From the IMG/VR virus record IMGVR_UViG_3300017773_000041, positions 1-37,452 of that record: DNA of 37,452 nt; one strand, written 5' to 3'. A program made the translations under genes and the position numbers. The notes below the pieces were generated by a model. The model worked only from the letters and a program-made list of their open reading frames with translations. It ran no database searches and was not told where the DNA came from. This document shows, piece after piece, positions 25,001-31,038 of the stretch (the first letter of the stretch is position 1; the number at the start of each line of letters is the position of its first letter). Source of the DNA: a virus.

Positions 25001-27979
25001 GTTGGCATTTATTGCATTTGTAAGATCTTGACCTATTGAATTTACTGAACCTCCTCCTGTTAAAGTAAAAGTATGAGCAGTACCATCTGCTGATGTTAAT
25101 ATTACTGTTTCTCCATTATATAAACTATTATTTCCCCCAACTGTATTAGGAATAGTTATTGTACCTACTGCTGTTGTTCCTGGAGAAACTGTTGTTGGAG
25201 TTACTATTGTTTTTATATTTACACAATCATCTGCTTTAAAACATTCTATAACAAATAAACCATAATCATTTATTCCTTTACATTGAAATTCCCCTAAATA
25301 TAAAGGAATAGCTGACGGAGTTAGTGATTCAAAACTATATAAAGAGATATCTATATCAGTATATCCATTTGTTACGTCTGTAACAAAATCCATAAATTCT
25401 GCTTCATCCTGAAATAATCCATTATTTATTAGATTACCTGATCCATCTGCTGCTATTCCGTTTTCTATTAATGTTTTACTTGAACATGTATTAATACCAG
25501 GTATAACTGTTGTAATTGATGTTGAATTGTTTATTCCTCCTCCTGCATTAAAATCTACTTTTGTTAAAAATTCAACTTCAGGAAATTGTTGTGGGTTACC
25601 ACAAGCTGGAGTTAATGTATCTTCAAATAATGTACCTTTTATTTCTGTATTACCATCTATACCTTGTAGATGTTGGGTTATCATTATTTCAATATCTAAA
25701 TTGTATTTTTCATGAGCAGGATCATATAAATCTTCTCTTACAAAAACAGAAGCTGAAAATAATGTATGTGCGTCTATAGCTCCTGCTAGACTTTGAGCTG
25801 TTTCTAAACCACTTTCTCCATGTAATATAAAATCATAATTAGAAGTAAAAGTATGAACAGATAAATCTGTGGCTGTTAATTCTACTGTTTTAGGAAAAGG
25901 TGCATTAAATAAATCTTTTACAGCTCCTATAGAAAATATTATTTTACCCTCTGATCTATTTGGTTTACTTTCTACTGTTCCTGTGAATAAAGAAGAAGAA
26001 GATGCCCATGGTGCTTTTATGAAATATCCTTCTAAATCTGAACTTCCCGCTAGGGCTCTTGAGAATTTTTCATAATTAAATGTTTTATAAGTAGTTTCAT
26101 CTGTTGTAGGTCCTCCATATTCTTTTATATTTAATATGGTTTCAGGAACCCCATAACAATTCATAAGAGCTTTTATTCCTCTTTCTGTTCCTTTTGTTTT
26201 TAAAAGATAAGGTAAATTATGATATAATCTTTTCCAAACTTCTTTTGTAATATCTCCTTTAGGCATTGAACTACCTCCATTATCACATGTTACTAAAGAA
26301 GAAGTTATCATAGTTTGTCCTTCAGGGGCTTGATATGTCCCAAAAGAACCAGCCTTATTTGCAGAAGTTCCTATTATATATTCAAATAATTCTTCATTTT
26401 CAAATTGATCAAAAGCTTTTATTCCTAAACTGCTTAAAGCAGTAAATACTAAATCTTTTGAAATACCTTTTTTAAGAGAACTATTAGCATTTCTAATTTC
26501 TGTAATGTGATCTATATATAACCATATTTGGTCAAAATAATGACCAACCATATTTGTAAAGGTTACATAATTTTCATTTTCTTCTCTTTCAGCAATATGT
26601 TCAGGTATTGTTCTAATTAAACTATGTTTATTAGCTCCATCAAATCTAGAAGCAGATAATATTTGTCCTCCATAATCTATATTTAATTCATTTGTACTTC
26701 CAAACCATTCAACTGCTTCTGAGGAAGTAGTAGGTCTTAAATTATAAGGTTTAAGAAATACTTCACAGTCAGATAATCCTACTTGAAGCCAATAAGAATC
26801 TGGTTGTAAAGTAGAACCTGTTACTTGTAGAGTTCCTATACCAAAATCAGGTACTTTAGGCCATGCATATGGATGAAATTCATAATATAAAAATCTTTCA
26901 TAATTATCAAAATTACTTTTTATTTTTGATATTTTAGATTCAATTAAATTTTTATTACCTGTAACTGTAGCAGAACCTGATATACTACCTTGGATTGTAT
27001 TTATTTCATCTATTTGTCTTTGGTATAATTCTAATAGTTCTAACTTATATTTAAAGTTTTTTAATCTTTCTTCAGCACTACCAAAATGTGTAAAATTTTC
27101 AAAATGGAATCCTGTTTCTAAAGATCCTGTAGATGTATTTGTATAATCTATAGATAATTCTATACTCCCACTTAAATGGTTTAATACTGTGTATAAAGAA
27201 GATGAATTTGTATTAGAAACAAAATCATTAAAATTTTTATATTTAGAAGGTATAGAATCATTTAAACGTGTATCTATTCTAAAATTAGGTCCTTTTATAT
27301 CAATACCAAACTCTGGTAAATCAGGTTCCCCTAAATCTATAGAAAATTCTATTGGTTCTACTATATCTTCTACTATTCTAAACTTTTCACCTACTTCTAA
27401 ATCTAAAGGTAAAGGTTCATATAATTTAATACCTATTTCTCCCTCTTGGTATATAATATTTGTTGCTAAAACATTATTATTTTCTCCAAAATTTAAAGTA
27501 AAATCTCTAAAAAAATTAGTTGATGCTAATCCTCTTGTAAAATCACCAATATGTTTTTCTATATTAGCATTACCTATTTGGTCTGATATAAATTCACATT
27601 TTAATTCTAATTTAGAAGGAGATAGTTCTTTTATTATAAATACTTTATTTAAAGTATCTATTATTTTTGCTCTTTGTAATCTATAAACAACTATATATTG
27701 ACCTGTTGTGTAACCTAAGTCTCCTACTTTTTTATAAGGATCTACAAATATTGTATTAGTTAAAGTAGAAGCATCGCTTCCATCATCTTCTATATTTTCA
27801 GGAACAGTATATTCTAAATAATTTTCTATAGAAGTTATATGACGACCCCCCATATCAAACATATGGAATTCAACATAATCATTTTCTCTTCCAAATTTTC
27901 TACCTACATTAAGAGGATTTAAAGATTCTGCATCTATTTGAGATATTTTTGGAATTATATTTTTATTATCTATACTCAT
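16004..27979 (-). CDS. Giant baseplate/tail fibre protein with modular insert
   Basis: This 3,991-residue protein takes up a third of the window. Residues 1-655 and about 3,375-3,990 look like the two halves of a conserved marine-phage baseplate or fibre protein: VWKRLYHNLPYLLKTKGTER (581-600) and GVPETILNIKEYGGP (610-624) in the first, a LamG-like region with FTYSGSLQEIKYHVKDF (about 3,573-3,589) and then helices in the second. Its place after gp25 and gp6 would suit a gp7-like wedge protein. Between these halves lie about 2,700 residues of repeated modules: two I recognise as phage repeat-like (about 690-790, 920-1,055), a PA14-like domain (1,338-1,425), six Cys-ended 40-residue modules, two vWA-like domains (1,857-2,285; 2,502-2,823) and Cys-rich stretches. 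It ends in a Ser/Gly tail. The parts suggest host binding at the tail tip. The insert boundary and gp7 link are inferred. Confidence 0.85.
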   Translation of the reverse strand: MSIDNKNIIPKISQIDAESLNPLNVGRKFGRENDYVEFHMFDMGGRHITSIENYLEYTVPENIEDDGSDASTLTNTIFVDPYKKVGDLGYTTGQYIVVYRLQRAKIIDTLNKVFIIKELSPSKLELKCEFISDQIGNANIEKHIGDFTRGLASTNFFRDFTLNFGENNNVLATNIIYQEGEIGIKLYEPLPLDLEVGEKFRIVEDIVEPIEFSIDLGEPDLPEFGIDIKGPNFRIDTRLNDSIPSKYKNFNDFVSNTNSSSLYTVLNHLSGSIELSIDYTNTSTGSLETGFHFENFTHFGSAEERLKNFKYKLELLELYQRQIDEINTIQGSISGSATVTGNKNLIESKISKIKSNFDNYERFLYYEFHPYAWPKVPDFGIGTLQVTGSTLQPDSYWLQVGLSDCEVFLKPYNLRPTTSSEAVEWFGSTNELNIDYGGQILSASRFDGANKHSLIRTIPEHIAEREENENYVTFTNMVGHYFDQIWLYIDHITEIRNANSSLKKGISKDLVFTALSSLGIKAFDQFENEELFEYIIGTSANKAGSFGTYQAPEGQTMITSSLVTCDNGGSSMPKGDITKEVWKRLYHNLPYLLKTKGTERGIKALMNCYGVPETILNIKEYGGPTTDETTYKTFNYEKFSRALAGSSDLEGYFIKAPWASSSSLFTGTVESKPNRSEGKIIFSIGAVKDLFNAPFPKTVELTATDLSVHTFTSNYDFILHGESGLETAQSLAGAIDAHTLFSASVFVREDLYDPAHEKYNLDIEIMITQHLQGIDGNTEIKGTLFEDTLTPACGNPQQFPEVEFLTKVDFNAGGGINNSTSITTVIPGINTCSSKTLIENGIAADGSGNLINNGLFQDEAEFMDFVTDVTNGYTDIDISLYSFESLTPSAIPLYLGEFQCKGINDYGLFVIECFKADDCVNIKTIVTPTTVSPGTTAVGTITIPNTVGGNNSLYNGETVILTSADGTAHTFTLTGGGSVNSIGQDLTNAINANPNFNAINLDSVPQRDGYALEITTVVTGSNTNNPIQGSALNMGGDAAFMSITASGLIGGTDSTGGEIVTTSNNSCSAVLDFYVDGANLSFSVTTTQFTDYIVQGSTGDSTYDNYLAQAIPYAAGTHIYDGSAYVTSDGNAYNYGPTNSDYVFSHPNNQIFVTSTTIQASNKQGYLDPSEILNYCSSNCSDVSSTSDACYTNYTTFINALNADGIINSNIPGINVDTKWSELKASDIITHFPASSSCGCNEFTTGTITTSNVLTQLPTVNSSIPLGQGAQNSNYGKFGVKFYSDTTTTTTYNIDQSNTYFGGTSQNDGRLNNIGVWDGTNPWLGNNTLMNPTNQWIGFSKCINVPADGEYLIGLAGDNRIRFAVNGEMLIEKDTSSTSNFNYWWVYKVNLIAGDNTIVLEGKNDENVASFGCDIVGPFPIGTFNSDADFQNIDNNGITLNGITYTDLEDAYKNNIIFTSDPGPNQLTPYVDFTIGSGDTDYWQVDGPNQMTIKNNYPTSTNTNDPAYPNWRRWINSFHNLVIGCEYTINYTISNDGSNSSKGLLLFDRNPNNNWGGTTTTLGSCYIEEMFNGGTNCNNDTFNVTFTATDLHTPGVVDQGGVHFYSTLGTEQFDQADVTITINSITSTTCGGGEFNTQTNECPEGYLFNECTGLCEKTEITTTTGSCDGMVINPEGNGSFETSADFVDYFTDFDNGFYGQNIDDYYFESDEPLPWGTFVEDQCIGSNGLPIRRVVGFRKDQSILPLDTVLYTNYQTFVNQLNVDGHGIETPPTNFSNLTAALITGSFEGSCQHKTLITNPLTSDGSFPTPGSGNTGMVDFLEYYSEQTNNIQNIAVDGFKFPVDPDSLTQTFQETCPLDATIYCFYDGTSMTATVFQNVVETVENWVAEQGANFTGTVYHMVNSYERWLDCARLPFTNIGDHLQNGGFGSITTIHSDNDNISKQAGVSGYWNSNQSNITGGEKAFGGSHIWHKLVKNGTGNTRSKEIYQFVETGTIVIQGQVVPVKSVINDGNGMYDDEVPNSAGSLGGTSWTWRGPAPSLQNATDKALVFNFYDESSETSNSGKRQYHQSSTSTNPTFGNVGLTQAKIQDGTSQGQKDWRVDYELFIKTYFENIDRTANEYENQGDLINFMYPSAPEGLSLSDPSSNRYLGVDGTTVFQTTQLAFPLHVWSSILTGSAANPGMLETGHEYLSTTPPANNAIYLNALDSSGGSNTNPYAISSWQNETSFSPPTGYDPQYGYGGLQNYGWVVTSEAVQENAFTGIEFENALGKVLSETLCADYSVTQYTDPNICLDENGNMLFTVDEFFMNPSISSTSFSKYTDYITEGQNLGYALTLGDTRLESQIEGPIAVDECICADVCPNNLVLNNNTIISITGSSFDQGNEPFIVGDSLIQSNNSGCTLTVTSIDYTSNSIIVEVTNGILNFTDPLISTTTGIQYFPDSTTGEFTIPQPQGVFSNYNEYMQFISDSANGFAASNLNTLKFQLVDQSFQEITTEEEDCSVNADLYVFYDNTSMGNAAKVTAFNAVNDWVLDLQQNQGYNKTVYHIFATRERWLKWGTGMLEGFGDTTKYYNGGGNLSNAHYKIEPTLALMEADPTVNVYSGTWASSNTLSTLGPPTGDVLAICFIDESDNRYVNDWTEGPIGNLTTNPNVNTIDYLDPLFGDDEPKSTSFDSFQDDWTEYTTLYNNYTTGNVACFMYPTPNESAPKNFTSLYSQTILSALASITSGDNNDGRLANPPSTIMSFGVPGTVDTLNGGIYAGLVAPWGGTVTYNALKTTNPYFDQGFGELDKYGWGINVSFPNMSSTQLAVDLDEFVSTSDLCITETITEVEVNILCTGSTSTEINQYGLYTVEGFYQNALIDPSSTTNQYSSDSTFYGSWSTFLNQKIQEDGLTGIDFLNNNGASISTYTTWNQLSSSVATLSTPGVITTTTPGTPINIFDAQSQIFNNSAAGSNVIGNATQQLNWLIDNGHGQNLNGYYFTNDTLDETLAPYNNCTGTNLPVGGGVYCFVTDFTFTSLPSLTFSSAGGTYTNWHTFIDTLNSLSFTTIPGTTVQNYTEPCNSGTWSNITGNTNETQSMFYEIFESTTSPAGTVASHTQWLIDNAPSQTAANYFFEDTTSPIAGHSCATNAQRYIKEFQLVCQSFLDTGTTQFAQNGYFGTIMTQPQNGTPNQASPTAQDWDGFLGHLNAACNAEGDANQFDNTMTLAQVLNTINTLESNHPRYEGTIVRYSIKTKVETCPCNETTTGSTQQQVDIFTYQDDITDILNYFNSTLEITYSANIIVNYQAANCEDIPGDPIVTEETQSTAGNIPLYGQIDGGACVCIPETTGGESLDGDIEFESCICCPESSSIEVGCLVAGEVSSSRCECSADTYETIINFVSASTFDIIPSSSAKMVEFRIKPHRLDKPEYSSLEACCDPVITIPTASHLFSLYNESQPQTTPHLILRPYTGSDVSSSDDFRNFGSLDLYKNGSVVGSTDIFPVYNGAFWNIFIGTKGESGSNSEVYFGAYQSNFLGHVTHLTASATFSEYERAASFGDTAYNLANNTLPASTAYFCGVPTNSNTSGSVNSFTYSGSLQEIKYHVKDFLTHDTLTKHALDPFQYAGNTVSSSWENVHLRLPLGSNNKVDSASYNNNGLGIIQNFNPHPSFSLYESSSISSSITSQSFSEVYETHRHLTPDTVGISTTSEKVRIDSGSIDRSILSFDIKTETSTLDRQPLDYNDLGVFFSPQAEINEDIVYTLGAFRMDDYIGDPTHQSLAEYPDLEELKLKYFKKYLNSYRQNFFDYIKLIQYIDHTLFKMVEQFVPAKANLKTGLLIEPHYLERQKFARQIPTFERLEKEAHLLPYLDLEGEVKHYEACINISDKVNENYFPWMGALTASDNLYMSQSKYTSDECNPYITLYDNFDPLYGNYVDCIVSKEYYYVSKPPQFNFGNDPTNPGINPTVGINPVNPSKGSGLGVSIKGTQTVSVQKSSTTTTSGGSGGSSYSS
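19511..20476 (-). repeat. vWA-like domain, copy 2
   Basis: Residues 2,502-2,823. It shares with copy 1 the strand YVFYDNTSM (copy 1: YCFYDGTSM), TVYHIFATRERWL (copy 1: TVYHMVNSYERWL), an FxDES strand (ICFIDESD; copy 1: FNFYDESS), an F-M-Y-P turn, and a final G-W strand before a Cys. The metal site of a vWA domain would be D-x-S-x-S; here it is D-[GN]-T-S-M, so the last position is changed. Confidence 0.55.
21125..22411 (-). repeat. vWA-like domain, copy 1
   Basis: Residues 1,857-2,285. It shares five ordered motifs with copy 2 and is about 107 residues longer, mainly in the loop between residues 1,925 and 2,045, which holds an extra IVIQGQVVPVKSVI segment. Both copies directly follow a Cys-ended 40-residue module. 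A vWA fold is a proposal from the strand-DxTS pattern, not a profile match. Confidence 0.55.
23705..23968 (-). other. PA14-like carbohydrate-binding domain within the giant protein
   Basis: Residues 1,338-1,425 read as a beta sandwich: C-x-x-V-P-A-D-G-E-Y-L-I-G then GDNRIRFAVNGEML, a W-W pair, NLIAGDNTIVLEGKNDE and SFGCDIVGPF. The order of DGxYxIG, GDNxxRFxVNG and AGxNTIxxExxN is typical of PA14-like and related ligand-binding modules. Ligand unknown. Confidence 0.5.
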
Positions 27980-27981
27980 AT

Positions 27982-29895
27982 TTATGTTAACGGTTTCAAT
28001 TTATGTATTGATTTTCCTTCCCAAATTCTACTTTTTACTCCTGGATATTTACCTGGCATAGGAGCCCATTCAAACTCTTTAAGTTTCCAATTAAATCTAG
28101 AATTTGGTTTAAAAGCTCCACCCATAAGTATAGGATTACTTAATCTTTGTTCATATAATCTCCATTGACCTGTTTCTTTTCCTTTAACTACTTTATTTGC
28201 ATTGTTTACTTTAAAGGTCCAATACCAATTACCACCTGAAGACTTAAATCCTAACATCATTGCATCTATTGCTTCTTTATGGGTGTGGTTTTTAATTAAT
28301 CCTGTTGGATTATTTACATACCTTCCTGGAGGGCTTTTTGGTTGTTCTTCAGCTCCATAACCTGCTGCTTCTCCCATACCAGAAGCTGCTAAATAAGCCG
28401 CTGTATTATTACCTAAACCTGTTCCTGTATTATTAGTACTATTATCTACCTGTGTTTTTATTATTTCATTATTTGTTGATGCTTTATTTTCATCTAAAAA
28501 CCTTGCAATTGTATTTTGTTTAGGACCAAGTTGAGCCATTTCGTCTTTAGTAAATGTACTTCTAGCACTTTCTACACCTACTATTTCTTTTAATTTTTCA
28601 GTAGATATTTCTAAATTTTGTAAGTTTCCATCAGGATCTACTGATTCTAATATAGATGTATATCTTAATATTTGTTTTCTTAATCTAGTTAATCTTCCCC
28701 CATATGCTCTTCTTTGTATTCTAGCTTCTTCTCTTTCACCTGTATCTGATAAGTTAGTAGAATCAAATTTATATCTAAAGAATAATTCTTGTAAATATTC
28801 TTCCTTAGCTAATAATTGTCTGGTTTCTCTATCTAATGCTACCAGATAATCTTCTACAGTCGCATAATTAGAAGGATCTGCTTTAAAGTCATCTGGATCT
28901 AATTCTATTAATTTTTTCTCCTCTTCTTCTTTTCTTTTTTCTTCATCTCCATATAAATCTTCAGATCTAAATTTAGGTCCTGTTTCTAAACCTTTAATAA
29001 CATCTTCTGTTACTAGAATAATAACTTCTTCGTTTGGTTCTTCAACAGAATGACCATTAACCCTTTTAAGTATATTAAATACTTCCATATTGTCAATAGC
29101 TCTTTTCTGACCTTTATCCATATAATAGACTGTAGCATTATCTGGGTGTTTAAGGAAAGAACCATTTTGAAATATTGGGTGTTCTTTATCTGAAATATCC
29201 TTTTCTGCTAGTTCTTTTTCTAATTCTACTATTCTATTTGTTAAATCTATAACTTCTTGTTGAGAGGGATCTACATAATTAGTTAAGTATCCTGAGCTTT
29301 GTGCAATCAACATTGTATGTGAATTTTCTCCTTCTTTAGGTATATCATAAAATAAACTTTGATAATTTTGAAAAAATTTAGGAACTGTTATTTGGTTTGC
29401 AGCTGTACTTTGAAAAAATTCTTCAAAATGGGTACTTACCATTTTTTTAAAATCAGAAGTTTTATACATAGGTTGTATAAGTTGGATTTTTTCTGGTACT
29501 CCTAATATTTTATGTTTATGTGAAAGACCACGTATATTATTTTCTACAACAACACCATTAGGCCAAAATCCTACATAGTCATGAGTATGAGATATACCCC
29601 CATGACTATTATTTGCCCCTGAACCATCAAGATTCATTTGGGATTTTTGTAATTCATCTGTTAATTCTGTGTCATTGTAAAAATCAGCTCCTATTAAATG
29701 AGGTAGTATTTCAACAGTATCATCTTCATATACTATAAATTCGTGTCTATGGGTTAATTGTTCAAGATTTGAACCTAATGCGACTATTGAATTTAGTGTT
29801 TGAAGATTAGCAAAAGAAGTGTATCCCCTATGTTTTATTTTTTTCATAGTGGAAGTTTCACCTTGTTGTATTAATTTAGGATCAAATCTAGCCAT
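27982..29895 (-). CDS. Tail/baseplate protein with His-x-His pairs
   Basis: This is a 637-residue protein, probably part of the tail. The N-terminal 130 residues hold three His-x-His pairs, LTHRHEF (H49, H51), SHTHDYVGF (H103, H105) and LSHKHKI (H126, H128), and a fourth is at NHTHK (H537, H539). Such pairs bind a metal ion in the trimer axis of T4 short tail fibres and other spikes. Residues 245-281 contain SFLKHPDNATVYYMDKGQKR, a block I recall from marine phage tail proteins. A coiled coil (about 215-235) and a charged helical region (300-420) follow, then a Gly/Asn linker and a C-terminal domain with GNWYWTFKVNNANK. The gene overlaps the preceding one by one base. The T4 equivalent is uncertain. 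Confidence 0.8.
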   Translation of the reverse strand: MARFDPKLIQQGETSTMKKIKHRGYTSFANLQTLNSIVALGSNLEQLTHRHEFIVYEDDTVEILPHLIGADFYNDTELTDELQKSQMNLDGSGANNSHGGISHTHDYVGFWPNGVVVENNIRGLSHKHKILGVPEKIQLIQPMYKTSDFKKMVSTHFEEFFQSTAANQITVPKFFQNYQSLFYDIPKEGENSHTMLIAQSSGYLTNYVDPSQQEVIDLTNRIVELEKELAEKDISDKEHPIFQNGSFLKHPDNATVYYMDKGQKRAIDNMEVFNILKRVNGHSVEEPNEEVIILVTEDVIKGLETGPKFRSEDLYGDEEKRKEEEEKKLIELDPDDFKADPSNYATVEDYLVALDRETRQLLAKEEYLQELFFRYKFDSTNLSDTGEREEARIQRRAYGGRLTRLRKQILRYTSILESVDPDGNLQNLEISTEKLKEIVGVESARSTFTKDEMAQLGPKQNTIARFLDENKASTNNEIIKTQVDNSTNNTGTGLGNNTAAYLAASGMGEAAGYGAEEQPKSPPGRYVNNPTGLIKNHTHKEAIDAMMLGFKSSGGNWYWTFKVNNANKVVKGKETGQWRLYEQRLSNPILMGGAFKPNSRFNWKLKEFEWAPMPGKYPGVKSRIWEGKSIHKLKPLT

Positions 29896-31037
29896 TATCT
29901 AACAACTTTAAAATAATAATCTTCATCGTAAATATTAATACCATCATTATTATCTACTCTAAACATTAGTTTATAATAACGTTCTGGTTGTAATCCTTCC
30001 ATAAATAAATCAAAATACATACCATCACTATCAGCACTTAATTTTGTATAATTTGTATCAAAAGGGATTATTATTTCATCAGTTGTTGCATCACGTAAAC
30101 CATAATAGCTAGTAGTAGGTAAATATTGTATATTTAAAAAATTTGAACTTGTTACAAAAGCTCTATCTGGATATCTTTTTCTTGTAGTTAATCTAAAACG
30201 TTGTTTTGATTTTCTTTGAAATTCTTCCTTATTATTATATAATGATAAAAATATATCTCCACTAGTTAAAGTAGTACCACTATGAGAATAAGATGAATCA
30301 TCCCATTTAAATGTTAATTTTGGTGGATAAATCGTATGTGTATCTACAGAAAAATATTGTAATTCACCAAAACTAGCCGATGCATCACATTCTGTAGCGT
30401 CTGGTTTTTTTAATAAAAAACCTTCATTTTCTATTCCTGTTGGGTAAGTAGCACCTTGATAATAACTTGCAGAAAAGAATTTTACTAAATTGGTTACATT
30501 TATGTCTATATCTAAATTATCTGCGTTTGAAAAAGAAGTTTCTGCTATAAAATTAGCTCCTGTCCACCAAGTTCCTCCTCCTGATGTCATAAATTCACAA
30601 GAAGAACCAGTAGAATTAGATGCGAAACTTGAAGTTGTCCATTTTGCTCTAGCGCTTGAACCTGTGTCTGTTCTCATTTCCCAAGTTACACCATTAGATG
30701 ATGAGGGATTATTTTTAAATCTACCTGTACCCTCATCCCATGATTGAGAAACGGCATAAACTTGTATTATATGGTTTGTATGTAATGATTTATGTTCCGC
30801 GGCGAATACTTCTAAATGTGTTTTAAAATCGTTTCCATTTAGTTTAGTTTCTATAACATCTTTAATTTCTGTGTTTTTAAATTTAATTAAAAATCTAGAA
30901 GGGTAATATACTTCTTTAGATGAATCTTTTTCTTCTAATAATTCTAATATTTCATCTTTACCAGTATTTAGTCCTAATCGGTCTGGATGACTATATATTG
31001 TTGCGTCTTTTTCGGGAAATATAGAGTAATATGCCAT
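29895..31037 (-). CDS. Baseplate-region protein with DNRLRE-like N-terminus
   Basis: This is a 380-residue protein lying between gp6 and the 637-residue protein. The N-terminus reads SIFPEKDATIYS (5-16), then LNTGKDEILEL and YYPSRFLIKFKNTEI (44-58). This ordering of a DATIYS strand and an xRxLIKF strand is typical of DNRLRE-like carbohydrate-binding folds. After it come Ser/Thr-rich strands (GVTWEMRTDTGSSARAKW; FMTSGGGTWWTGANF) and a C-terminal fibronectin-like run (FDLFMEGLQPERYYKLMFRV). The adjacent gp6 gene suggests a wedge or tail-fibre connector, but this is not a T4 family I can name. It starts one base after the gp6 stop and its own stop overlaps the next gene by one base. Confidence 0.75.
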   Translation of the reverse strand: MAYYSIFPEKDATIYSHPDRLGLNTGKDEILELLEEKDSSKEVYYPSRFLIKFKNTEIKDVIETKLNGNDFKTHLEVFAAEHKSLHTNHIIQVYAVSQSWDEGTGRFKNNPSSSNGVTWEMRTDTGSSARAKWTTSSFASNSTGSSCEFMTSGGGTWWTGANFIAETSFSNADNLDIDINVTNLVKFFSASYYQGATYPTGIENEGFLLKKPDATECDASASFGELQYFSVDTHTIYPPKLTFKWDDSSYSHSGTTLTSGDIFLSLYNNKEEFQRKSKQRFRLTTRKRYPDRAFVTSSNFLNIQYLPTTSYYGLRDATTDEIIIPFDTNYTKLSADSDGMYFDLFMEGLQPERYYKLMFRVDNNDGINIYDEDYYFKVVR

Positions 31038-31038
31038 T

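Larger units (their letters stand above)
17855..26002 (-). repeat. Array of repeated modules inserted in the giant protein
   Basis: Residues about 660-3,375. Six modules share the pattern x-F-x-D/E-[FY]-x-x-D-x-x-N-G-[FY] followed by an F/Y-x-F strand and a Cys about 18 residues on (near 25402, 22933, 22537, 20605, 19105 and 18706). A second pattern, Y-T-N-Y-x-T-F-[IV]-N-x-L-N, occurs at residues 1191, 1751 and, weaker, 2878, 3032 and 3179. A third, I-N-x-Y-G-L-[FY]-x-V-E, occurs at about 903, 2845 and, weaker, 2296. Alignment was by eye. Confidence 0.6.

Noticed and set aside
27189-27686. Plus-strand open frame of 165 codons
   Set aside because: It is antisense to the N-terminal part of the giant protein, has no recognisable domain, and all other genes are on the minus strand. 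Long antisense frames arise in AT-rich coding sequence.
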